Assembly (NCBI GenBank): GCA_900764415.1
Contig: CAAFOA010000403.1
Coordinates: forward strand, 1 to 16,814
Length of the DNA: 16,814 nucleotides
From: an uncultured Collinsella sp.
GTDB taxonomy: Bacteria > Actinomycetota > Coriobacteriia > Coriobacteriales > Coriobacteriaceae
Direction: 5' to 3'
Part shown: positions 1 through 7,158 of the stretch, in pieces
Layout: every line of letters begins with the position of its first letter
Position numbering within the stretch: position 1 is the stretch's first letter
The notes under the pieces: generated by a model
Told to the model about the DNA's origin: nothing
Seen by the model: only the letters and a program-made list of their open reading frames with translations
Databases searched by the model: none
Made by a program: the position numbers and the translations under genes

Positions 1-770
1 AACAACGGCAGCGAATCGGGCTGCGCCATCTTGGCGTCGACATAGCCGCCATACATATAGGGCACGCGCCAAAAGATGAGCTCGGGAAAGAGCTCGCGTC
101 CATGGTCGAGCCATGAGTTGTCCTGCCCTATGCCATCGGCAACGCCCATCACGCGCACCTTCTGATAGACCCGCTGCTGCACGGCGGGCCATTCGGGCGT
201 GGCGCGATAACGCTCGGCGATGCTCATGAGGGCGCGAACGATGGTGTTCATGCCGCCCCAGCTGAGCAGCCATAACGTACGCGGATCATCATCCAAAATC
301 GCCTGCGCAATTACGCGAGACCCCTCAGTTTCCTCAGTCACATCACCCTCAAAGGCAACATTTCCCACAAAGGTGCGCTCGATCATCTGGGCGGGCGAGG
401 GAAATGGCGGCTCGCCAGCGGCGTCCGCATTCGCCTGCAACTGCGGCCAAGCCTGGGCATACTCATTGCTCCAGAGACTCTCAATCCAATGCTTGGGAAA
501 CGGACGATACTCACGAAGCTCCCCGGCCAGCGGATCGGGCTCATGAGGCACAACAGCCCACTCGTAAGAGCGACGCCCCTTAGTCCGCCAATGCGAATTC
601 ACCTCGCCGAGCGTATGGACGCCATCGCCAAGAAAGTGATACTGCGAAGCCGTATACACCACAGCCTGAACATCAAGCACATTAAGATACAGAGCCAAAT
701 GAATGAGCGAGTTCATATCGTCGACTTCCATATCAGTAGTAACAATCACTCGAGTTAACTCTTGGGACAT
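1..770 (-). CDS. DUF1593-type nucleoside-hydrolase-like protein (3' end outside window)
   Basis: The reading frame opens at an ATG at 770 and stays open for 256 codons to the window edge, so the C-terminus is missing. A GGAG ribosome site lies 8 nt upstream. The N-terminus, RVIVTTDMEVDDMNSLIHL, has the Asp-rich metal/ribose-binding signature of nucleoside-hydrolase-like folds. The motif LLSWGGMNTIVRAL near residue 180 and the aromatic stretch FWRVPYMYGGYVDAKM near the edge match my memory of the DUF1593 / Sde182-type glycan-associated family. No signal peptide is visible, so the protein is probably cytoplasmic. It lies downstream of, and on the same strand as, an esterase gene, from which a long hairpin separates it. 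The exact substrate is unknown; a glycoside or nucleoside-like N/O-glycosyl bond is an inference from the fold. Confidence 0.85.
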   Translation of the reverse strand, partial: MSQELTRVIVTTDMEVDDMNSLIHLALYLNVLDVQAVVYTASQYHFLGDGVHTLGEVNSHWRTKGRRSYEWAVVPHEPDPLAGELREYRPFPKHWIESLWSNEYAQAWPQLQANADAAGEPPFPSPAQMIERTFVGNVAFEGDVTEETEGSRVIAQAILDDDPRTLWLLSWGGMNTIVRALMSIAERYRATPEWPAVQQRVYQKVRVMGVADGIGQDNSWLDHGRELFPELIFWRVPYMYGGYVDAKMAQPDSLPL

Positions 771-898
771 AGGAACAGCTCCAATCAAAATCAATTCAGC
801 CAGTTACGCGCAAGGCAAGACGGGACCCACGCCCCCATCGCCACCGACCCGGCGCGCCGCCGGAAGCGGCCGGCCAGGGTCTCAGCAATGGAAACACA

Positions 899-1021
899 GC
901 GGGCACTGGGGTTTACCTCTGCAAACATTCCGCAGGGGGCATGGTCCGGCGCAGCGCGAAGCGCAAAGCGCCGAACCATGCATGCCCGAGGACGTTTGCA
1001 GAGGTAAACCCCAGTGCCCGC
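899..1021. repeat. Long intergenic hairpin with perfect 28-bp arms
   Basis: The arms at 899-926 and 994-1021 are perfect inverted repeats, beginning GCGGGCACTGGGGTTTACC. The 67-nt interior holds a second, imperfect nested repeat (GGGCATGG...CGGCGC against GCGCCG...CCATGC...GCCC). The structure starts 12 nt after the stop of the esterase gene and lies before the DUF1593 gene on the same strand. It could terminate transcription, stabilise the upstream mRNA or be a small palindromic mobile repeat. There is no U-tract, so a simple intrinsic terminator is unlikely. Confidence 0.8.
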
Positions 1022-1032
1022 GAAGGGACGGA

Positions 1033-2370
1033 TTACCTATCGACCCTGGCTGACCACTCCCAGCAGCCCACCGGCTCGCCGTCGATGAGTACGTTGCCCC
1101 CGTCGAAGTCTTGATAACACAGGTCGTTGAATTGGTGGATCCACACGCCGTGGTTGAACGTCTTCTTAGGTGAGCCATCGGCCTCGCGATAGCGCCCGGT
1201 CAGGTCCTCGACATGGCTAAAGTACGTGAGGTGCACGTTGGCTCCGGCGTCACGCAGGCGCGCCGTGAGCGGCAGCACGGTCTGCTGCGGCGACACGAGC
1301 TCATCGCCCTTAGAGTGCGTAAACCACAGCGGCGTCTTGGCGAGCGCGGTTACATCCTCGTCCGTGGCGTTGTACCACGGGGCACAGCAGGGAAGGCCGG
1401 CGGCAAAGAAATCGGGGTAGTCGGCGCACAGGCGCAGGGTCATAAAGCCGCCGTTGGAAAGACCGGCGACCACGATGCGATCGGTGTCGATGCGGTCGGC
1501 GTGCTCGGCGACAAACTCGTCGATGAGCGCCTTGAGCACGGGGGAGTAGATACTCTGGTTGGAGCGACCGAGCTGCTCGACGCCGTTATCCATCCAAAAC
1601 GTGGGTGACTGCGGCACGAGCACCCAGGCAAAGCCGCCAAAGTAGCGCTGGATTTGCGCCTGGCTAATGGCAGTCACGCGGTTGCCGATATAGGCGCGCG
1701 TGGCGCCTTCGCCCTGCGTGGAACCCTTGCCTTCGCCGGCGCCGTGCAGGTACACCACGAGCGGGGCCTTTTGGGGCACGACCGTGTCCTCAGGCGCAAA
1801 GGGATTGAAGCAGGCCGAGCCCTCTGCCTTAAAGCTGGGCTCAAAGAAGCCGTACTCGAGCGCGATGCCATTGACGGCGGTCTTTTGTACGGCATTGCTC
1901 CAGCCCTTGAGCGCGGGGCAGATGTCGCCGCGACAGGTATCGAAGACCAGGCCGCAGGTGGGGTCGTCGCCGTCGTTGCCGGGAAGAGCCGCGAGCTGCG
2001 TGATGCGCAGCTGGTCATCGAGCATGCGCGAGCCCAGGACGCTGCCTTCGATCTTTTTGGTCAGGCGCTGCTCGGCAACCTCGAGTGCCACATGGGTGCC
2101 CACGGCGAGCTTGCGGCCGTTCTCGTCACACGGATACGCGGCGAGAACGTCGATGTAACCCACGGAGGGCGCGGCATGGTCGGCGCCGTGCTCCTTGCGC
2201 ATCAGGACCTCGCCCGTGCGCTCGTGACGCTCTACATATATATGGAAAGCGTTCGCATCGACATCGTTGGCGCGCACGGTGCAGGGTAGGTCGAGAACGA
2301 CTTTGCTGATCCAGGGGCCAAAGTCGCCCAAGGTGGTGACGGTTGCGTAGGTACACGATCTGAGTTCCAT
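1033..2370 (-). CDS. Alpha/beta-hydrolase, prolyl-oligopeptidase-like serine esterase
   Basis: A 445-residue protein. The start at 2370 is chosen because AAAGGAGG lies 7 nt upstream; an earlier in-frame ATG at 2427 has no such site. Residues 1-190 form an accessory N-terminal region without a signal peptide. The catalytic domain follows: oxyanion-type HGAGEG at 209-214, nucleophile elbow GLSNGG at 303-308 (Ser305), an acid probably at Asp356 in SKGDE, and candidate catalytic His407 or His412 in the NHGVWIH stretch. This organisation is typical of peptidase S9-like or CE1-like esterases found in carbohydrate loci. It heads a minus-strand pair with the DUF1593 gene and diverges from a PTS permease, so removing acyl or ester groups from an imported plant glycoside is plausible. 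An oligopeptidase role cannot be excluded. Confidence 0.85.
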   Translation of the reverse strand: MELRSCTYATVTTLGDFGPWISKVVLDLPCTVRANDVDANAFHIYVERHERTGEVLMRKEHGADHAAPSVGYIDVLAAYPCDENGRKLAVGTHVALEVAEQRLTKKIEGSVLGSRMLDDQLRITQLAALPGNDGDDPTCGLVFDTCRGDICPALKGWSNAVQKTAVNGIALEYGFFEPSFKAEGSACFNPFAPEDTVVPQKAPLVVYLHGAGEGKGSTQGEGATRAYIGNRVTAISQAQIQRYFGGFAWVLVPQSPTFWMDNGVEQLGRSNQSIYSPVLKALIDEFVAEHADRIDTDRIVVAGLSNGGFMTLRLCADYPDFFAAGLPCCAPWYNATDEDVTALAKTPLWFTHSKGDELVSPQQTVLPLTARLRDAGANVHLTYFSHVEDLTGRYREADGSPKKTFNHGVWIHQFNDLCYQDFDGGNVLIDGEPVGCWEWSARVDR

Positions 2371-2419
2371 GAGCTGCCTCCTTTGTGCCGCAAATACTAA
2401 ACAATCGCGGCAATACAAT

Positions 2420-2439
2420 CTAAACATGTTTAGTGTAAA
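2420..2439 (-). promoter_or_regulatory. Candidate promoter/operator of the esterase gene
   Basis: A perfect 14-bp palindrome, CTAAACATGTTTAG (2420-2433), sits directly downstream of a TTTACA -35-like hexamer read on the minus strand (2434-2439). Weak -10-like hexamers fall at about 2410-2417, so the palindrome would lie in the promoter spacer, a typical repressor position. A second, looser TAAAC-ACTC-GTTTA repeat lies at 2503-2516. The half-sites resemble LacI-family operators, but no LacI gene is in the window. The surrounding intergenic DNA (2371-2720) is markedly AT-rich and holds no credible gene. Confidence 0.5.
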
Positions 2440-2725
2440 GCAGAATTAGAGAATAAGCAGATGAACTCGGTAAACGGTCAAATCAAACACTCAATGAACT
2501 ACTAAACACTCGTTTACTACTATCTAGCAGGGCTTTTGTTGATGAGTCAACAAGGAATTTGGGTGACAGATTATATAAAATCCCACGTAGACGGCCATTT
2601 ATAAATAAACGGCACTATATGTAATGCCTTGGCATTCAATTACGTTCATCCCCGATTTCCTACCGTTCACCGGACTGCAAACGGCAAAACTGCCACAAAT
2701 TCAACGCTGCGTGTAAACTAAAGCT

Positions 2726-2754
2726 CGTAAACGTTCAGTAAACATAATGTTTAC
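2726..2754 (+). promoter_or_regulatory. Candidate operator upstream of PTS EIIBC
   Basis: GTAAACATAATGTTTAC at 2738-2754 is an inverted repeat with one unpaired central base. It is preceded at 2727-2736 by GTAAACGTTC, which resembles half of a GTAAACGTTTAC LacI-family site. The pair lies about 110 bp upstream of the permease start. I cannot place a confident -35/-10 pair. Shared TAAAC half-sites with the esterase side suggest joint control of the divergent genes, which is an inference. Confidence 0.5.
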
Positions 2755-2860
2755 GACAGCGTATCCAAGGGCTCGGCAGCCGTAAGGGGTTATAGCCGCC
2801 GGGCCAAAGGCGTGTCTACGTCCAAACGGGTAGGCACACGATGATATGGGGAGGGGTCCC

Positions 2861-4288
2861 ATGGCAGTAGATAACAAGCAGATTGCCACCGATGTCCTCG
2901 AGCTCGTGGGCGGTGCGGAGAATGTTACCGTCGCTACCAACTGCATGACGCGCCTGCGTCTGACGCTCAAGGACAACAACAAGGCCGACGTGGAGAAGAT
3001 CAAGAAGGTCAAGGGTGTTCTGGGCTGCCAGTTCGCCGGCAGCCAGCTCCAGGTCATCATCGGCCAGAACGTGCCCAAGGTGCTCGCCGAGTTCGTCGCC
3101 ATGTCCGGCGTCAAGCAGGGTGCCGCGGTCGACGAGAACCTCGACGCTCCTAAGGAGAAGTTCGAGCTCAAGAACCTGCCTAACATCATCCTCGACTATC
3201 TGTCGGGCTCCATGACCCAGCTGATTCCGCTGCTCATGGCCGGCGGTCTGTTCCGCACCATTGCCGCGGTCCTCGGTCCCACCATGCTCGGCGTTATCTC
3301 CGATACCGATCCGACCTATACGTTCCTCTACACCACCCTGTACGAGGCCACGTTTACCTTTATCCCCATCTACCTGGGCTATGCCGCCGCTAAGAAACTC
3401 GGCGCCACCCCGGTGCTCGGCATGCTCCTCGGCGGCGCCCTCATGGCCCCGTCTGTCGTGAGCGTCGCTACCCAGGAGGGCGGCGGAATCATTTCCGTCT
3501 ACGGCATCCAGATCGCTGCTGCCAACTACCAGCAGTCCGTCCTGCCGATCATCCTTTCGGTGCCGGTCCTCTATTTCATCGAGAAGTTCTTTAAGAAGGT
3601 CATGCCCGACGTGCTGTCCACGGTCTTCACGCCGTTCTGCACCATGATCGTCACCATTCCCATCGCTTTCATCGTCCTCGCTCCCATCGGCAACGAGCTC
3701 GGCAACGTCATCGCCAATGCCCTCTTTGGTCTTGCCGACCTTGGTGGCATCGGTATCCTGATCGTTATGGCCATCCTCGGCGCCTTCTGGCAGCTCTTCG
3801 TGGTCTGCGGCATGCACATGCCCGTCATCCTGCTCGCTCAGGTTCAGATCATCGCCGCCGGCTACGATCCCTTCGTCTTCGTTTCCACCAACTGCGCTAT
3901 GGCCGCCGTCTGGGGCTGCGCCTTCGGTGCCTTCCTCAAGATGAAGAACCCCGACGAGAAGGGTCTTGCTCTGGGTTACGTCATCTCCGCCATCGCCGGC
4001 GGCGTCACCGAGCCCGCGCTCTTCGGTATCCTCATGCGCTTCCGTCGCACCATGCTCGGTATGTTCATCGGCGGTGCCATCGGCGCTGTGTTCTCCGGCC
4101 TCATGGGTGTTACCTACTACTTGGCCGGCGGTGCCTCCAACTTCCTGGTCTTCACCAACTACCTGCAGGGTGGCCAGATGAACACCGTCTGGGCTATCGT
4201 CGGTATGGCAATCTCCTTTGTCATCGCGGCTGCCGTCGTCTTTGCCACTGGCTTCTCCAAGGAGGAGCTCGCCGAGATGGAGGCCTAA
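2861..4288 (+). CDS. PTS sugar permease EIIBC, glucose/beta-glucoside superfamily
   Basis: A 475-residue membrane permease that imports a sugar and phosphorylates it. The start at 2861 follows a GGGGAGGGG ribosome site; an ATG five codons earlier overlaps that site. Residues 1-85 are the EIIB domain, with the phospho-cysteine Cys28 in TNCMTRLRL. An acidic linker spans about 85-105. Residues 107-465 are EIIC, with about ten hydrophobic segments, a conserved GMHMP (317-321) and the signature GGVTEPALFGI (380-390). The protein ends in KEELAEMEA with no EIIA domain. Glucose-family beta-glucoside permeases often carry a fused EIIA, so here it must come in trans; a candidate is encoded at 14013-14549. 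A glycoside hydrolase and a ROK kinase follow on the same strand. Beta-glucosides are the best guess for substrate; sucrose- or trehalose-type specificity is possible. Confidence 0.92.
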   Translation: MAVDNKQIATDVLELVGGAENVTVATNCMTRLRLTLKDNNKADVEKIKKVKGVLGCQFAGSQLQVIIGQNVPKVLAEFVAMSGVKQGAAVDENLDAPKEKFELKNLPNIILDYLSGSMTQLIPLLMAGGLFRTIAAVLGPTMLGVISDTDPTYTFLYTTLYEATFTFIPIYLGYAAAKKLGATPVLGMLLGGALMAPSVVSVATQEGGGIISVYGIQIAAANYQQSVLPIILSVPVLYFIEKFFKKVMPDVLSTVFTPFCTMIVTIPIAFIVLAPIGNELGNVIANALFGLADLGGIGILIVMAILGAFWQLFVVCGMHMPVILLAQVQIIAAGYDPFVFVSTNCAMAAVWGCAFGAFLKMKNPDEKGLALGYVISAIAGGVTEPALFGILMRFRRTMLGMFIGGAIGAVFSGLMGVTYYLAGGASNFLVFTNYLQGGQMNTVWAIVGMAISFVIAAAVVFATGFSKEELAEMEA

Positions 4289-4330
4289 GGCCAAACCATT
4301 CGGTCACATACGACCTTACCTACACGACAG

Positions 4331-4364
4331 GGCCCCGTCAGGCGCAAGCCCGGCGGGGCCTTTC
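4331..4364 (+). terminator. Hairpin after the EIIBC gene
   Basis: GGCCCCG (4331-4337) pairs with CGGGGCC (4354-4360), with a further GGC/GCC-type inner pairing. It is followed only by TTTCCT. It lies 43 nt after the permease stop and 135 nt before the next gene. The short U-run suggests partial termination, which would let some transcription continue into the hydrolase gene. Confidence 0.65.
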
Positions 4365-4498
4365 CTGCAAGGTAGACTGATTGGGACGGGAGATGCCCGC
4401 CCGCAAGGGCTTGCTAAACGACGGAGGCTTTTGCGCCAAGGTTACCGCGAAAGAATCTGCCGGTTCGCAACTCCTTTATCAAACGAAAGGACATGCAG

Positions 4499-5812
4499 AT
4501 GAGTTTGGGAAAGCTGATCGTTAACGGTCGTCAGGACGGCTTTTTGTGCGAGGGCAAGCCGTTCTTTTGGTTTGCCGATACGTGCTGGAGTGCGTTTACG
4601 AGCATTACCGAGGCCGATTGGGACTACTATCTGACCCGTCGCGCCGAGCAGGGCATGAACGTGCTGCAGATCAACACGCTGCCGCAGTGGGATCGCTGCT
4701 GCCCCGATCTGGGCATTTGGCCCTATGCCAGCGAAGACGGCGTGCACTTTGATTGGTCCCGTCCCAACCAGGCGTACTGGAACCGCGCTGCTGCCATGTG
4801 TCGCGCTGCCGTCGAGCATGGCATTCGTCCGGCGCTCGTACTTATGTGGTGCAACTACGTGCCCGGTACCTGGGGCGCCAAGATTGCCGAGCATTGCGGT
4901 GCCGAGGTTATGCCGCGCGAGGAGGTTCGTGCCCACGTTGCCCGCGTCGTCGAGAACCTGGGCGAGTTTGACCCTGTCTACGTGGTGACGGGCGATACCG
5001 ACTTTACCAGCGACGAGGCGATCGCTTATTACGAGGACGCCCTCGACGAGGTCATCAAACGCGCGCCCGAGGCGTTGCGCACCATGCATATCAACCGCGG
5101 CAACCGTACCATCCCGGCACAGTACCTGGACCGTCTGGACTTCTACATGTTCCAGCCCGGTCACAACTACGAGGGCCAGCCCGAGGCATGGCGCCTGCCG
5201 CAGGACTTTATCGCCAACTATCCTAAAAAGCCGATGGTTAACTCCGAGCCCTGTTACGAGCAAATGGGCGCGTCGCGTAACGTGTACTGGCGCTTCACTG
5301 CACAGGACTGCCGCGCGAGCGTGTGGTCGTCGATCCTTGCCGGTGCGAGCGCCGGCGTGACCTATGGCGCGCACGGTGTTTGGAACTGGCAGACCAGCAA
5401 GAGCCAGGGCTCGGTTCTGGGCGAGGGCTTCGACATGCCGTTCCGCTGGCAGGAGTGCCTGCAGTTTGCGGGCGTTTGGGACTTTGGCGCGATCGAGCAT
5501 GTGCTTGCCGGCCTGGGCGCTACGGCTAGCGACGACGCGCTTGCCGTGGTTCCGGCGCAGGAGCTGCTCGATGACGCGCGCGAGGCCATTCGCGTGGCGC
5601 GCGTTGGCGATCGGGTCGTCACGTACCTGCCGCGCACCACGGCGCTCAAGTTTAAACTCGACGGTGCGCGCGGCTGGGCGGCGACAGTTCTCGACATGGA
5701 GGACAAGCGCATCGCCAAGCTGCCCGTTCGCGACAACGGTGACGGCACCGTGCGCGTGGCTCAGCATCCCTTTGAGCACGACGCCCTGGTGATCCTGACC
5801 CCCAGGCGCTAA
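4499..5812 (+). CDS. Apiosidase-like glycoside hydrolase (DUF4038 family, GH140-like)
   Basis: A 437-residue protein. The ATG at 4499 is preferred over 4493 because AAAGGA then lies 7 nt upstream instead of overlapping. The N-terminal TIM-barrel opening GKPFFWFADTCWSAF (about 19-33), then GMNVLQINTLPQWDR, is the hallmark of DUF4038 proteins. Candidate catalytic acids by analogy are Asp166 in VTGDTDF and Glu250 in PMVNSEPCYEQMG. The last roughly 80 residues form a small beta domain like the putative collagen-binding domain often attached to this family. There is no signal peptide, so it should act on imported substrate. It lies between the PTS permease and a ROK kinase. Known GH140 members release apiose from pectin side chains; substrate specificity here is not established by sequence. 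Confidence 0.85.
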   Translation: MSLGKLIVNGRQDGFLCEGKPFFWFADTCWSAFTSITEADWDYYLTRRAEQGMNVLQINTLPQWDRCCPDLGIWPYASEDGVHFDWSRPNQAYWNRAAAMCRAAVEHGIRPALVLMWCNYVPGTWGAKIAEHCGAEVMPREEVRAHVARVVENLGEFDPVYVVTGDTDFTSDEAIAYYEDALDEVIKRAPEALRTMHINRGNRTIPAQYLDRLDFYMFQPGHNYEGQPEAWRLPQDFIANYPKKPMVNSEPCYEQMGASRNVYWRFTAQDCRASVWSSILAGASAGVTYGAHGVWNWQTSKSQGSVLGEGFDMPFRWQECLQFAGVWDFGAIEHVLAGLGATASDDALAVVPAQELLDDAREAIRVARVGDRVVTYLPRTTALKFKLDGARGWAATVLDMEDKRIAKLPVRDNGDGTVRVAQHPFEHDALVILTPRR

Positions 5813-5857
5813 CGGCTCTTCTCCAACATTTACAATCCAGTCCCTTTCATTCCGCCG

Positions 5858-5916
5858 CACTCATTGGGGACACTCATTGGGGACAGACTTAAATGAGTGG
5901 TCATTGGGGACGTTCT
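5858..5916. repeat. GGGGAC-core intergenic repeats
   Basis: Three tandem copies of TCATTGGGGAC occur at 5861-5871, 5874-5884 and 5901-5911; the second continues as AGACTTAA and the third as GTTCTTT. CACTCATT pairs with AATGAGTG (5892-5899). The third copy matches the core of the palindromes at 11232-11316 and 15520-15592. This resembles a REP-type dispersed element. No transposase gene is nearby. Confidence 0.75.
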
Positions 5917-5920
5917 TTGG

Positions 5921-6007
5921 GAGGGCAGTTTGCGTGGCGGTTATGTGGCCCACGGTGAGACCTACGTCGGCGATATGTTGCTTCGTCTGACCAAAGTAGA
6001 GGCGTAA
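5921..6007 (+). pseudogene. 3' remnant of a glycoside hydrolase gene
   Basis: The frame from 5930 reads LRGGYVAHGETYVGD, then MLLRLTKVEA and a stop at 6005-6007. A GGYVxHGETY motif is, from memory, typical of a loop in DUF5605/DUF4038-type glycoside hydrolases, so this looks like the end of a second hydrolase gene. No start codon with a ribosome site exists, and the fragment begins right at the GGGGACGTTCTT repeat, which probably marks the deletion edge. The codon use is like neighbouring genes. A chance open frame is possible given the short length. Confidence 0.5.
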
Positions 6008-6121
6008 AACAGAGAGATAATCGGCTCCAGGCGCGATTTACCGCATGACCATCATAAGGGGACAGCCCCTGTGGTGGTCGCGGCGATGCGCGTTCGGGGC
6101 TATGGCACGTGAGGGGCGAAT

Positions 6122-7033
6122 ATGCAGGAGTTCTTTGGAATCGATGTGGGCGGTACGGCCGTTAAATGGGCTGTGCTGGGCGAGGATTTTTCCATCCGCG
6201 AGCGCGGGAGCCTGCCGACGGGCTTTACCACGGCTGAGGAGACCGTTTCGGCGTTGATCGGGCTCGTCGAGCCGTACCGTGAGCGCGTGAGCGCCGTAGG
6301 CGTGAGCGCACCCGGCGGTATTTACGAGGGAGATGTCACGGGAACGATCCATCGCGGCGGTGCGCTCACGTTTATGGACGGCTGCCCACTGGGAAAGCTC
6401 ATGCGCGAGGCGCTGGGGGTGCCGGTTGCCGTCAATAACGACGGTAAGTGCTGTGCACTCGGTGAGTATGCGGCTGGCGCTCTGCGCGGGACGCGTTTTG
6501 GCGTGGTGCTCGCTATCGGCACGGGCATCGGCGGCGGTATCGTCATCGACGGCAAGGTCCTGCGCGGAGCGCACTGCTTTGCAGGCGAGTTCAGCTTCTT
6601 GCGCAACGATGTCACGACTGCCGCGAGCATGGAAAACTCCTTTGCGGGCTCGGGCGGTTGGCGCGCGCTCCGCGATGCCGCCGTTGCCGAGAAGGGCCTG
6701 CCTGCGGATTCTCCGGTGGACGGCCGCCGCGTCTTTGAGTGGATCGCGGATGGCGACATAGCGGCGCAGCGCGCGCTCGACCGCTACGCTCGCGCATTTG
6801 ACGGACAGCTCATCAACCTGCAGGCCGTGCTCGACCCCGAGGTCTTTGTGATCGCAGGCGGCATCTCGTGCCATCCCGAGCTCGTCGATGCCCTGCGTGC
6901 GCAGATGCCGCTGGCCCTCGCGAGTTGCGAAGGGACCCTTGCCGGCATTCCCGTGCCGCAGATTAAGGTGGCCGAGCTCGGCAACGGCGCCAACCTTTAC
7001 GGTGCTGTCCAGGAGGCCATGCGCCTGGTGTAG
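6122..7033 (+). CDS. ROK-family sugar kinase (beta-glucoside kinase/glucokinase-like)
   Basis: A 303-residue cytoplasmic ATP-dependent sugar kinase. GAGGGG lies 5 nt before the ATG. The N-terminal phosphate loop is GIDVGGTAVKWAVL (6-19). The catalytic base is Asp107 in NNDGK, and the second phosphate-binding motif GTGIGGG is at 133-139. The zinc-binding CxCGxxGC motif of classical ROK glucokinases and repressors is absent; only GAHCFAGEF (149-157) occupies that place, as in the beta-glucoside kinase branch. There is no N-terminal winged helix, so it is a kinase and not a ROK repressor. Downstream of a PTS permease and an intracellular glycoside hydrolase, it could phosphorylate the free sugar released inside the cell. 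The exact sugar is unknown. Confidence 0.9.
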   Translation: MQEFFGIDVGGTAVKWAVLGEDFSIRERGSLPTGFTTAEETVSALIGLVEPYRERVSAVGVSAPGGIYEGDVTGTIHRGGALTFMDGCPLGKLMREALGVPVAVNNDGKCCALGEYAAGALRGTRFGVVLAIGTGIGGGIVIDGKVLRGAHCFAGEFSFLRNDVTTAASMENSFAGSGGWRALRDAAVAEKGLPADSPVDGRRVFEWIADGDIAAQRALDRYARAFDGQLINLQAVLDPEVFVIAGGISCHPELVDALRAQMPLALASCEGTLAGIPVPQIKVAELGNGANLYGAVQEAMRLV

Positions 7034-7074
7034 CGCGAGCCAAACGAGGCTGTCGAAAAAGATAAAGGCCGGCG

Positions 7075-7118
7075 TAAACCGCCCCCATTCCCTTAGCACA
7101 GGAAATGGGGGCGGTTTA
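7075..7118. terminator. Bidirectional terminator between convergent genes
   Basis: TAAACCGCCCCCATTCC pairs with GGAAATGGGGGCGGTTTA over about 17 bp with a single mismatch and a roughly 10-nt loop. It lies 41 nt after the ROK kinase stop and 40 nt after the ATPase stop on the other strand. The A/T-rich flanks on each side fit termination in both directions. Confidence 0.88.
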
Positions 7119-7158
7119 ATTTGAGGCGGGACTTTTTGACCGCTTGATGGGTCGCGCG

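Noticed and set aside
771..1032. Small genes in the gap before the DUF1593 gene
   Set aside because: The open frames there run through the long inverted repeat and lack ribosome sites, so they are by-products of the palindrome.
2816..4294. A 492-codon open frame on the minus strand opposite the EIIBC gene
   Set aside because: It is antisense to a clear membrane permease, its product is an implausible run of Asp/Glu/Gly/His, and no ribosome site precedes it. It results from GC-rich codon bias.
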